A stretch of 64,000 nt of DNA, taken from contig CP053152.1 of assembly GCA_014607495.2 (NCBI GenBank), forward strand, positions 6,510,001-6,574,000. The letters run 5' to 3'. Positions 47,244-58,321 of the stretch are shown here, piece by piece (position 1 is the first letter of the stretch; each line of letters begins with the position of its first letter). The translations under genes were made by a program, and so were the position numbers. The notes under the pieces are model-generated. The model was not told where the DNA came from. It did no database searches and was given only the letters and a program-made list of their open reading frames with translations. Source of the stretch: Carposina sasakii. Taxonomy: Eukaryota; Arthropoda; Insecta; Lepidoptera; Carposinidae.

Positions 47244-48464
47244 TTAAATCAGCTTTCCTCTTTTGATATACCAATAGGTATATCGGTATGTACTATAGTA
47301 CAGGAGCCTCTCACAGAAACACAGAGGGATCTCGTTGGTTCTTCAAATATTATGTCGAGTATTCAAGAGGCAGGGCTATCTCAATGTCAGGCCCTTATGG
47401 TAATTGGAAGGGCTTCGAGTGGCCCTTATGAGAGCCTTAGAGATACTTGTGCACGCTGACTAACGACACTGAAAATTACTGTAGGTAGATACCGTTGTAG
47501 TTTGTTTTATAAATAAGGGTGATTTGTAATAAATATCTTAAGTTACAGAATAGTCTTTTAATATAATTCCAACATTAAATACCTAGTGTAAAATTACTTT
47601 CCAATAGTGATTATTCCTACAAACGTTGGGAAAGTAAGTTTAAAAGAATGGTGTTAGAACTCAAAATGTATCTTCTAAAACGACTAGCAGTCATACTATG
47701 TAAAAAATTGCGAATAAACCTAAAACCCGGTTTCAACATTAATTTGACTAAATTCTAGGTAGCTATATTTCCAAATTAGGCAGCCCTGACAATAGCGAGC
47801 TACTTTTGTATTATAAAATAAATTTCCCAGTAAAGTTAATTCTTATAACTTATTGCAAAAACTCGGAAAACGGGACTTTTTGTGTTTCAAAAAGAAATAA
47901 ATTGCTAAAATATAAAACTTCATGAAAAAGTTCTTTTCACGTTCTTCAAAAACATGCCTTTTGGACAGGATTATTAATTTATGTTTTAGGAAATTATTTG
48001 GTTTGTTTTCATTGTACATAATGCTAGCTGTAATGAATTATTATTAAATACCTACTAAAATATTCACTATTGTACCAATGAAATATATCAATAAATTTAT
48101 TGAAAATTCGAATAATCAGATTATTAAAACTCACGGATATAGTTATTTGAAAAAATTTTAGTTTAGCTTAGATTCATTTATTACGAAACAGAATAATAAT
48201 AAAAAATTAATTAGATGTTTAGGTATCTACTAGATATGGACTAGGTAGATGTCTAACAATTAGTTAAATAAAAATAAATTAGGCCAATCAGAATGGTGCA
48301 CATAGTTCGATTATCCGTTATTAGCGAGCTCTTTAGATTGTTAAACTTATGTAATTAGAAAGAATTTTTCATTGTTAGAGATCATATTACGTGGTTAGTA
48401 GTTCGTGGTCGGTGGTTAAATTTAATAGCACTTTTAAGATAAAGTTTCAATAAAATTATATTAC
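47244..48464. other. Unclassified, about 1.2 kb
   Basis: A forward ORF at 47208-47459 continues from the LINE tail into MSSIQEAGLSQCQALMVIGR and ends after ESLRDTCAR. It looks somewhat protein-like but I recognise no family. The rest is AT-rich. Confidence 0.35.
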
Positions 48465-48473
48465 ACACATCAA

Positions 48474-48658
48474 TATACTACAGCCGCTTCTCTTCCCGGG
48501 CATACTGTACAATCAGTAGAGGGAGAAGGGGGTCTTGGTGTTTTGTAGGCGATGGGCTAACCAGAAAATTGGTCAGATGTGGCACCATGTGGTCCTATCG
48601 GCCCTTGGTGCTTTGCCTACCCCGTAAGGGATAAAGGCGTAATTATATGTATGTATGT
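48474..48658 (+). mobile_element. SINE family S2, long copy
   Basis: 185 bases flanked by a 9-bp duplication ACACATCAA (48465-48473 and 48659-48667). It has a 5' part CTTCCCGGGCATACTG and TGTTTTGTAGGCGATGGGCT that is missing from the nested copy, then GTGGCACCATGTGGTCCTAT and TACCCCGTAAGGGATAAAGG, and a (TATG)n tail. I know this as a common lepidopteran SINE type, usually with a (TATG)n end. Confidence 0.85.
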
Positions 48659-48667
48659 ACACATCAA

Positions 48668-49273
48668 AATTTCTTTGCCAAACTGAGGCTTAAATAAGAT
48701 AAACCTACTGCCATCTATGTTAAGAATTATTTGGTTTAACCTATTACGCCATCTGTTGTAATATGCGGGAACTAGCAGTAAGCCTCTATCACGGGGTGCA
48801 AATGCCGATCCTGGCTCCTAGCCTAACAAATATCTAGAGTAAATAATAGATAGCGCGATGTGTTACGTCTCTACCATGGTCTATCTAAGTATATAATAGT
48901 TTTAAAATGAGCGTAGGTACTTCGTAAAAAGTTTTTTGTGGACCGTATGTGGCATACTCGCTAACTGTTGTGGCATACGAGTAATCCGACAATCAAAGTG
49001 TCTATCGCATTGCCAGCTTTCACAGCACGATTTACTACTTCCATAAAAACTGTCTCCAGAAGTTGATTTAGCACCAAATTACGAAACCCCTGATTAGTTA
49101 CTTATGAAGACCATTTTTTATACAAATGAGGTTTTAGGGAAATTATGTCGACGAAAGTAAATTAAAACATTTGTCATCAGAACGAGACGGAAAATTAGGT
49201 GGCTGTTAATAAAGTTGTGTGAAATTATTACTGTCATAAACTCGCAGTGCCGGTTTACATTTATTAGCTAAAC
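48668..49273. other. No recognisable feature
   Basis: Mixed AT-rich DNA without defined ends. Confidence 0.45.
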
Positions 49274-49675
49274 ACTAGCCGATGCCCGCGACTGCGTCCG
49301 TAATACTATGTCCGATAGTAATGAACTTCCATACAAACTTTCATCCCCTGTATTTACCCCCATAGAGGAAAAAATGTTACAAATTTTGATTAACGTATTT
49401 GATCACACATTATATTAGCCAAAGCATGCTACAAGACTGCTACTACAGCGGTTTTCCCCATTTTTGATAAAGGGTCTAAGTATTTCATAACTAATCAAGG
49501 GTCTAAAAACAATTTCTTCTAGCTTTGATAATGACGTAGGTAATTTCCATACAAATTTTCATTCAATCCCCTGCAGATTTATTCACATGGCTCTAGCTAG
49601 ACTACCGCATGCAGTAGTTTTGGCGTGAAAGCGCAACATACAGACAGATTTACTTTCGTATCTATAATCCTTTAA
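49274..49675 (+). repeat. Dispersed repeat family R, divergent copy
   Basis: ACTAGCCGATGCCCGCGACTGCG start, two occurrences of CATACAAA-TTTCAT-CCCCTG, and CAGTAGTTTTGGCGTGAAAGC near the end. Non-coding. Confidence 0.6.
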
Positions 49676-49991
49676 TACGAGTATTCGTATAAGGATTGTT
49701 TTTAGAATAAAACCGTTTAGTAAAAAAAACTATAAAAAAAACTAAATGTTTCATAAAGCCCCCCTATCTTTTTCATTATGTTTAACAAGCAGTTTTCTAT
49801 TTACCTGTACTATTAGGTACATAATATAGTACTATTAAGTTACCCCCAGTATTACTTAATTATTATTTAGTTAAGCTAGTGCCCTTGGGCACAGATATGA
49901 TAACACGATCTTTGGGTCATATTTAACCTCTAGGGCTCTACCTCATTAGCAGTACACAAAATAGAGGTTTATAAGAATTATTTTATTGAGG

Positions 49992-50362
49992 ATAGTGGAC
50001 GCCCGCGACTCCGTCCGCGTGGACTACAAAAAAAACGAAATGTCGAAATTATCCAGGAAAAAAAACATTTTCCTGGGATTGAAAGTAGCCTATACCTAAT
50101 ATAGCATATTATGTTAAGTGGGACCTGTCACATTATATTATTGAAAACTGCATCGAAATCGGTTCAGCCGTTTTTTGAGATTAGCGTGCACAAACGCACA
50201 GACAAACAGACAAACCGACAAAAATTCCAAAAATCATTCTTTTGGGTACTGTGTTGATATTGTGTTGATAAAGGTCGCCTATAATATTTTTTCTTATATA
50301 TCTTCCATGTACAGACAGCGATCCGTTACATTTTTATTATATAATAAATATTATATGTATGT
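49992..50362 (+). repeat. Dispersed repeat family R, without minisatellite
   Basis: ATAGTGGACGCCCGCGACTCC start, CGAAATCGGTTCAGCCG and GATTAGCGTGCACAAACGCA match 62210-62400. It continues into AAAATTCCAAAAATCATTC and TTTGGGTACTGTGTTGAT instead of the TTCCCGTGGGAA array. Confidence 0.7.
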
Positions 50363-50385
50363 ATAAGAAGAAGACTAGCGGCCGG

Positions 50386-50455
50386 CCGCCCATTTAGAAA
50401 TCCCCTAATTTCCCGCTTCCATGGGAATTTCGGGAAATCTTTCTTTAGCGCCTAC
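50386..50455 (+). repeat. Single minisatellite unit of family R
   Basis: CGCTTCCATGGGAATTTCGGG followed by AAATCTTTCTTTAGCGC resembles one unit of the arrays at 31.8 and 62.4 kb, preceded by an ACTAGCGGCCGGCCGCCC start. Confidence 0.6.
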
Positions 50456-50529
50456 GTCATATAAGGAGCAAGCCGCCAGGTTTCAGGTCTCTAAGATCAA
50501 TGGTTTAGGCTGTAGGTGGGTACCTAGGT

Positions 50530-50662
50530 TAGTCCTACAGTCATTCTGGACAAAGAATTATATGTATAAGTATGTATATATACTAATATTATGTGTACAA
50601 CTAATGTTGCAAATAAAGATATTTTGATAAAGAAATTTTGATTTGATTTTGATTTGATAATA
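50530..50662 (+). mobile_element. LINE 3' end with (TTTGAT)n tail
   Basis: CATTCTGGACAAAGAATTAT, TATGTATATATACTAATATT, GCAAATAAAGATATTTTG and a TTTTGATTTGATTTTGATTTG tail starting at 50636. Only the 3' UTR is present. Confidence 0.6.
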
Positions 50663-50841
50663 TACAGCTAGTATCACTTAATAATCCACATAGCCAAGTT
50701 GGCGGTAGTAACAAGATACTCAATGGTAGCAAAACCAGATTTTTTTTATTGTGTACGACCACTATGTACGACGACACGTCTCACATACGCGCAACCAAGT
50801 TCGCGTGTATCTTTTTTACCTACTCGTATGTAAGTCTAAAT

Positions 50842-51094
50842 TTTGCCGCATGGTGCCGGCAGAGTAGAATTTGTACCACTCCATGCTTGCCCGTGGGTAT
50901 CTTACGAGCCGATTAAGGGTTTCCGGTAGGTGGGCAGCAGCGCCTACCGTGCTGACAACATAGTCCAAAATTCAGACTGCGATCACCAACGCCCAGCGTG
51001 ATGACTATGGGCAAAAACCCTATGGCAGAAACCTTGTGGCGTGCCCTAGGTGAGGCCTACGTCCAGCAGTGGGCTACAGTAGGCTGAAGACAAA
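50842..51094 (+). mobile_element. SINE family S3, full copy
   Basis: GCCGCATGGTGCCGGCAGAG to AGGCTGAAGAC, with TCTAAAT on both sides (50835-50841 and 51095-51101). The 3' end GTGAGGCCTACGTCCAGCAG matches the RTE LINE end at about 17128-17150. Confidence 0.85.
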
Positions 51095-51101
51095 TCTAAA
51101 T

Positions 51102-53484
51102 ATAAAGAAAGACACACATAAGTTCTTATATTTTAAAACTGTAACGATCATGATGATTTGGCGAAATTGGCGTTATTAATACTATGAATATCTACTAACA
51201 TAAGCTTTCAAATAAGTTTTAAACAGCGCTTGTTACAGTGAAGAAACTGGGCTTTTCATCAAACAAAAGTTCGTTACCCTGACATTCCAATATCTTTCGA
51301 TGGGTAATTTTATATACCACAAGATACAAATGATGTGCTAATCCGATAGGTGCCTCTATAAGGTCAAATGGACAAAACCAAAGTCCACTTTCGTAACATA
51401 ATATTATTACTAAGTTCCCCACCCTTTGTAGTAATTAACAAACCTATTCAAAGTCTGTCTCCAACTTAACTGATCTTTATCTACGTTAATACATAATTTA
51501 CTTGCGCATTTTTTTGTGTCCAGTGTTAAAGTGTATTTAGCCAACGAATATTATAACAGGCTAAAGAACCCCATATATAAATGTTAAAATATGAAACACG
51601 CACAGGTAGGCAAACACAAAAGTTACGCTGCATGATGGTTTGAAATGTAAATGAAAATGAAAATCGGAGAAAAACTATTATAACCTATATACATATAACC
51701 AATTTAATCAAGTAATGGATCTGTGTTCTCGTGAGTTGCCTGTAATCGCAATCATGATTCGTCAGATTCAAGGGTCAACGAAGGGTGTAGGGCTCTGCAG
51801 TGGAAAACAACATTAAATTTTTTAGATTGAAACTTAGTAAACGCCTGATATAATCCAATACATTTGTAGAAACATACCTAATATCCTACTGCCTTCACTA
51901 AGCAGGTGGCAAAAGGGAGCTCCAAAATCGTAAGACGTTAAATAATATTGATTCTACACTTAAGGGCAGATTTTTTCAACAGTCGAGTATCCTATCTGAA
52001 GGATAAATTAGAAGATCTCTCCCTGTTGTTTGATGAAGTTTTAGAGATAGATGGAGCGTTGATAAATGATATCAAATTTATCCTTCATATAGGCTATTCT
52101 GACCATTGTACAAATCGGCCCTAGATATAGTACATATACTTGATTAGTCAAGAAGACGGGAAGCTACTGGCCCGGTAGAGCGCACAATATTGCGCATTAT
52201 TGCATGCCATGCGGTTCTGTGTACTTATTTATTTATTTATTTATTTATTGAGAAAACTTATAAATTTATTATTTTTAAGTCTACGTACCTTCCTATATAT
52301 TGTTAATTTCCATTTATCCTGATAATAGGTTAGGATGGAGTAATTTTAAATATAAAATATGTATACATTTTAAAAGTTTTGTAGGCTTTTAAAATTTTCT
52401 TTTACATTAAAAAAACTGTAAACGACCCTATTAACTAATTTAATTGCACCTCACGCAGAACATTTAACTATGGTGCGCTAAAATTTAATTAGCCAAGGTA
52501 AAGTTACGTGCTGATATCGGAGAACAATTAATGAGTGGGTTTATTTTGCTGGTTTAGTAGCCGTAAATTACTCTGAGGATGATTGATTTGAAATCCAGTC
52601 CGGAAGACGATGTTTAATGAGTGTCGAGTAACCAGCATCCAGCTATGTAAAGTCACATTGGAACAAACAAGAATTAATTAAAACTCCCAAAAGGCTATTA
52701 AGGATCAGACGGATTCAAGCTCGGTTTTGTTCAAGTTTAACTCATTCAGGTTCAATTACCTAATTCCTTTTTTCTGTCGGCTATGAATTTTGCACGTTGT
52801 TTAAGATGGGGTTTTAAACGTCTTGTTAGACGGATCTCCTAAGTTGTATTTTTCTGCATGCGTCACCTAAGGATCAAGTATGAAGGTCTTTCATCATATT
52901 TTTTAGTTTTGGTTCCAATGAGGAATTTCTAGCAAACAAAGATATTCTCCTAAACACAAATGGTATACCGATTACGCGTTGCATTGTTTGTACCCTCAGT
53001 GGAGACCTCACATCACTATTGTATTTGGCACCATTAATGGCGATGCAACTGCCTGGGTCTTCTATGAGGATGACCTAATAGAAACTCATTTCCTGCGAGT
53101 ACGTCCGTGTGAACTGTAGAATATAGCCTATGTCTTTCTTCGTACTTCCAATAATTTACAATAAGTATACTTACATACTTGTAAAATTTTAGGAATACTG
53201 GTTTTGTAAATAAAGCGTGTAAAGGTAACACACAAACGAAGTTGGGATATTTATTATAATAAATCTGATATATTACGAATTCCGAGAAACAGGTAACCTT
53301 GCGTCTCAGTTTGGTGAAATTGGAATTGACATCGGGAACCCTTCTGGAAAAAAGGTTCTATGAATTATGAACTCCCGGCATAAACATAAAGAACGCACTA
53401 ATAAATATTTCTGCTAGCTAAAATCTAAATAACAAATTTTCAAGGTATTGTCTCTATATCTAAAATAATTATAAACCTATACCT
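51102..53484. other. Mostly unclassified, about 2.4 kb
   Basis: Contains a (TTTA)n microsatellite at 52225-52250. Otherwise no element or ORF that I can support. Confidence 0.5.
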
Positions 53485-53883
53485 ACAGGATGATTTTTGG
53501 TCGTCAAAATTCTCGAAAACGGAATCTCCTCATCATCACGATCATTTTTGGAATGGGATATATATCTGGGAAGTGTCTGGTTCCCAAAATATTAGGATCC
53601 TAAGAGGAGTAAATAGACTGCGTTTTTCTGCATAAATGCACATAAACGCGCGTAGCAAGATTTTTTCACGAGAAATAAAAATAATTAATATCTGTCTATG
53701 AAAAAACTAGCATAAAAAACACTGGATACTATAAATTTCATCCGATCAAGTAATTTTTTTTTTTTTTTTTTCAAAAAAGATCATCATTTCCCAGCATTTT
53801 TTTACTTAAACAGCATAAACTTACTTTATTTGATGTATAGAGTACGTACCCTTCATTAAGGGTGGCAACGAAAAAACATCCTG
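53485..53883 (-). mobile_element. MITE family A, reverse copy 1 of a tandem pair
   Basis: Starts CAGGATGATTTTTGGTCGTC and ends GGTGGCAACGAAAAAACATC then CTG, the mirror of 6521-6906. The inside carries a 17-base T run at 53755-53771. Confidence 0.85.
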
Positions 53884-53894
53884 TATCCTGTATA

Positions 53895-54169
53895 CAGGAT
53901 GTTTTTTCGTCGTCAACGTTTACATCGAACCGAATACTCTGCATTCTTCTCATCATCTCGCATATTTTTCTCTATGGAAGCATACCTGGAAAGTGTCTAA
54001 TTTCCATGATATTACGGTCCAAATTGAGTTACCAGATTGCACTTTCTTACAGAAATGCACGTAGACGCGTATAACAATCACTTCCATAAAAAAAATCCTG
54101 GTATAAGCTAACTTTATTTGATAGTACGTACGTAATCATCATAAACGGAGGCAACCAAGAAACACCCAG
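53895..54169 (-). mobile_element. MITE family A, reverse copy 2 of a tandem pair
   Basis: Begins CAGGATGTTTTTTCGTCGTC 11 bases after the first copy and ends GGCAACCAAGAAACACCCAG. More diverged and shorter (about 275 bp). Confidence 0.75.
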
Positions 54170-54642
54170 TATAGGTACATGATTTGGGAACTAAATGTTC
54201 GAGGACGCACAGCCCGAGGGACACAGAGGAGAAAAGTAAGCATATAGCAAAGAGCAGAGGTCAATTTAACGAAACATAGTAACTAAAATGTTCAAGTAGT
54301 ACAAAAAGTAAATACCTATCCGTTTACTTCTATTATTTATGGGATTTTTTATACCTACCTGCCTATTCGGTAAAATGAAAAGGTTCTTTTCTTTTGACTC
54401 ATAAAGGTACGTATTCATACGCGGTAGATAAAAAAGTTGACCGTAAAAAGTCTTTGAGAAGGCGATTGATTTATGTACCAAAGTGTGCCACAATTTAATC
54501 CCCGGCTGGGGCCTGAAAAGAAGCATCCGGGCGTAGATCAGATATGTCGACCCTTAAGTACCACGAAGTTTAAAGGACTGAAATGATAGGGACTCTTACT
54601 TAAGGAAGAAAACCCTACTTTGAACTACGGTATTATTATAGA
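54170..54642. other. No recognisable feature
   Basis: Spacer with no repeat or ORF that I recognise. Confidence 0.5.
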
Positions 54643-54812
54643 CTAGTGGACGCCCGCGACTCAGTCCGCGTGGACTGCAGAAAAAAAATATGTCAAAATT
54701 ATCCGGGATAAATACATTTTCCCGGGATAAAAAGTAGCCTATATGTTAAGTGGGACCTATTTCAATATATTCTTGAAACATCGATATGTTACAATTTTAT
54801 TATATGTATAGA
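54643..54812 (+). repeat. Dispersed repeat family R, short copy
   Basis: CTAGTGGACGCCCGCGACTCAG start, AAAGTAGCCTATATGTTAAG, and an end TTTATTATATGTATAGAT. The central part is deleted. Confidence 0.7.
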
Positions 54813-55143
54813 TATCTAATCTAAGGAACCTAAGGTAAATAATATTTTGGCATTTATTTTCCGATTTGAAAAAAAAGACGTTATTATATCGAGACAGATC
54901 GAAACAGAAAATAATTTGAGAGTAAATAGAATCAGGCAACATGAAAACTGTTTTTTTTATTTAAACAGCCCCTTCTAAGATCTCATAATGATTTTCTCGA
55001 AATGTAATTTAGGCCGAGATTGAATGACATATTTATTCATTTCTTCGAATCGTGATACTTTAAAATATTATTTTGATGTATGTACCTATACTTACTTAGA
55101 CAGAAACCATAAAAAATGAGGATTTATAATATTTTCATCATCA
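54813..55143. other. Spacer before the RTE LINE
   Basis: AT-rich. The (CAT)n at 55136-55147 is the complement of a (ATG)n tail and probably marks the 3' end of the reverse-strand RTE. Confidence 0.5.
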
Positions 55144-56832
55144 TCATTTACAGCCCTGAGAATCATCAGTTCTTCGAGCTATGTGCCCTGCCCATTGCCA
55201 CTTCAGCTTGCTGGACCGTTCAGCTATGTCGGTGATCTTTGTACGTCTGCGGATCTCCTCATTTCTGATTCGATCACGCAGAGAGATCCCAAGCATAGCT
55301 CTCTCCATCGCTCGCTGTGCGATCCTGAGCTTTTTTATGAGGCACATAGTTAGAGACCACGTCTCGGCACCGTAGGTCATCACCGGCAGCACGCACTGGT
55401 TGAATACCTTCGTCTTTAAGGACTGGGGTATCTTGGACACAAATAAGCTTCGTAGTTTCCCGAACGCTGCCCAGCCGAGTTGGATTCGCCGAGTTACCTC
55501 CTTCTCAAAGTTGGACTTACCTAGTTTGACCGTCTGTCCCAGGTAAACATACTCGTCAACAACTTCAAGCATCGAGCTCCCAACCAGTACAGGAGTGGGC
55601 GGCACATGGACGTTCGATATGATCTTCGTCTTGTCCATGTTCATCTTCAGGCCCACCTGTTGGGAGACTCGATTGAGGCCATCGAGCATTGTGCTTAGAT
55701 CCTTCAGCGATTCTGCCATGACCACGATGTCGTCTGTGAACCGAAGGTGAGTGATGTATTCGCCATTGATATTGATGCCGAGTCCTTTCCATTCGAGAAG
55801 CTTAAAGGCGTCTTCCACTGCATTGGTGAAGAGCTTCGGAGAAATAACATCTCCTTGTCTCACTCCCCTCTGCAAAGAAATCGGCTCAGTGCTTCGCTCC
55901 TGTACTCGTACCGACATGGTGGCATTGCTCTATAAACACTTCAGCACTTCGATATATCGATGGTCAATATGGCACCGCTGGAGAGACCGCAACACTGCCC
56001 ATGTCTCGATCGAATCAAAGGCCTTCTCATAGTCCACGAACGCTAGGCATAGTGGCCGATTATACTCTTCCGTTTTTTGTATAACCTGCCGTAGCGTGTG
56101 GATATGATCTATGGTACTAAACCCTTTTCGGAAACCGGCTTGTTCGGGAGGCTGGAAGTCATCAAACCTGCGAGCAAGACGATTCGTGATTACCCTTGAA
56201 AACAACTTGTAGACATGGCTCAGAAGCGAGATGGGTCTATAGTTCTTCAGCAAGGCTTTATCGCCTTTTTTAAAGAACAGCACCACCACACTTCTGTTCC
56301 ATGCTTCCGGCGTTACGCCTTCGAGCAGGACGGAATTGAAGAGTCTTTGGAGGACCTTCAGTACCGGAGTTCCACCCGCTCTTAGAAGCTATGATGTAAT
56401 TCCATCGTCACCCGGCGCTTTGTTGTTTTTGAGTTGTTTAAGGGCAGTCCTAATCTCGTACAGGCTGATATCCGAGATGTCTTCAGTATAGTGTCGGGTG
56501 AGCTTGGCTCTTGGGTCTTTGTCTAATCTAACAGGTTTAGCGACCGAGGTATATAGCTGTCCATAGAACCTCTCGATCTCCCTTAGCACCTCTGGTATGG
56601 TAGACGCTACACTGCCGTCCTCTGTCTTCAGCTTCGTCAACTGGCTCTGCCCAATAGATAATTCTCTTGCGAACACTTTGGAGCCTTGGTTTCGTTCTAT
56701 TGTCTCCTTAATGCAGCGAGTATTAAAGCTGCGGATGTCGTGTCGCAGAGACTTGGAGACACGTCTATTGAGCTGCCGATATGCTTCAGCGTCATCAGAG
56801 GACTGCAGAGACATTGCGCATATTTTACTCAA
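55144..56832 (-). pseudogene. RTE-clade LINE reverse transcriptase, two in-frame stops
   Basis: One reverse-strand frame of 563 codon positions, interrupted only by TAG at 56389-56391 and TAG at 55930-55932; translation resumes in the same frame after each. Motifs in order: NNKAPGDDGI, NYRPISLLS, QAGFRKGFSTIDHI, LAFVDYEKAFDS (polymerase motif A), RQGDVISPKLF (motif B), FTDDIVVMAES (motif C, normally FADD; both aspartates kept), YVYLGQTV, VMTYGAETWSLT and KLKWQWAGHIARRTD. This order is typical of RTE/BovB-like LINEs. The apurinic endonuclease half is absent (5' truncation near 56835), and the last 60 or so codons are replaced by a jump to the 3' tail after HIARRTD. Sense context at the stops suggests Glu (before LLRAGG) and Tyr (after LKCL). 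Confidence 0.9.
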
Positions 56833-56835
56833 ACA

Positions 56836-57548
56836 TTATTTATATCTACTCGTATACAGTGTGCAGTAGGGTAAGCATGAACCTTTATACGCGTACGCGC
56901 CGCCGCCGCCGTAACGGTGTGGACTCGACCTTGACGATACGATAGCGTTACAGGCTACAAGTATTGAGAGGTTCTTGACTTCTGGTCCCACAGACTGGAT
57001 ACGTATGCTTGCGTAGACGTCAGCGTAGACGTGCTCGTATCACTGAGTTGTAATCTATGGAACTGTATGAGACAGGACAAACCGTTACGTTATGCAAGCG
57101 TTAGTTTGGGTAGTACCTAAACATTATTCTTGTATATGCACCTTACGTTAACGTCTCGTAGAAAATCTTCGGTCACTGCGTAATCCAATCTAGGTACACT
57201 ATGTAATGAAGGTACCCAACATCGAATTCGTTAAAGGTGTCTCATCGATTGAACCGCATCACTGGTTAAAGTAGTCTAGTCATAACCTAGTCATAGGTTG
57301 TTTACGTAGACGATGGAACTATAATTTTATATTATTGAGTTCAAATCAAGTTAGCTAGTGTCAGGTCTATTGCTTTTTCATTATACAACAACAATAAATT
57401 ACCTACTACAACGTCTTTGCCAAAATCTTAATAATACGAGTACGAGTACAGACAACACAAAACTTAAACCAAACTAGGTGTTATTTTTCCATATAAAGAG
57501 TATAACAGATGAGGATATTAAGAAAAATCCTATGAATATAGCCGATTA
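56836..57548. other. No recognisable feature
   Basis: Has a CGCCGCCGCCGCC patch near 56899 and paired GTAACG words, but no defined element. Confidence 0.45.
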
Positions 57549-57559
57549 TAGAGAATTTA

Positions 57560-57823
57560 ATAAGCCGCGTGGTGCCGGCAGAGTAGAGTTTGTACCACCC
57601 CATGCCTGACCGTGGGTATCGTACGAGGCGACTAAGGGTTTCCGGGAAGCGGGCAGCAGCGCCTTCCGTGCTGACAGCATAGTCCGAAAATCACACTGCG
57701 GTCACCAACCCGCCTGCCCAGCGTGGTGACTATGGGCAAAACCCCCCTGTGGCAGTAGCTTTGTGGCGTGCCCTGGGGGAGGCCTACGTCTAGCAGTGGA
57801 CTGCAATAGGCTGAAGAAGAAGA
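57560..57823 (+). mobile_element. SINE family S3, best copy
   Basis: About 264 bases from GCCGCGTGGTGCCGG to AGGCTGAAGAAGAAGA. The flanks TAGAGAATTTA (57549-57559) and TAGAGATTTA (57824-57833) differ by one base and look like a target duplication. The 3' part GGGGGAGGCCTACG, CAGCAGTGGACTGC and ATAGGCTGAAG shares the RTE LINE tail. I see no strong A or B box. Confidence 0.85.
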
Positions 57824-57906
57824 TAGAGATTTATCTACGAAATATGCAACTCTTTGAAATTTTGAAACTCTTTGCAAAAAGGTTTAGTTTACAAAGTTGT
57901 GTGAAC

Positions 57907-57988
57907 ATTCAATAAACATGTTATTTTGACTTAAATTTTAGGGATACAGTGAGTAATTTTCACAGTATTTCCCTTCTGTTACACCCTG
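57907..57988 (+). mobile_element. MITE family C right end, decayed
   Basis: ATTCAATAAACATGTTATTTTG, then CCCTTCTGTTACACCCTG followed by TA, matches the right arm of 10499-10764. Confidence 0.5.
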
Positions 57989-58069
57989 TAGATATGTTGG
58001 CCAGGCAAAGCATAGGATATATTGATTAGTATGATTAGTAACCTCAACATTAGTCGAGCAAGATCTGCC

Positions 58070-58138
58070 ACCAATTTCATAGAGCGATGTTTTTTATGAG
58101 TGACTGACTCATAAAAAACATCGCTCTATGAAATTGGT
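58070..58138. repeat. Perfect 32-bp snap-back palindrome
   Basis: Arms 58070-58101 and 58107-58138 are exact reverse complements with a 5-base loop (GACTG). The longest perfect hairpin in the window. It does not coincide with any element end I can identify. Confidence 0.95.
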
Positions 58139-58321
58139 CCAGACATTGACCAGATTATATGAGGCTAGCTTTGGGAGCAACGACATAATCATAACCATTC
58201 ATTCATAATAATATACCGAATATGTATTTTCTGAAATGTTAATAAGATCATATCTTTATATTAAATAATGAGTAGTATTTAAACGCACATCAAATAAAAT
58301 TATTTTTTTAGTCACAAATAA
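58139..58321. other. Spacer
   Basis: Short AT-rich stretch between the hairpin and the LINE tail. Confidence 0.4.
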
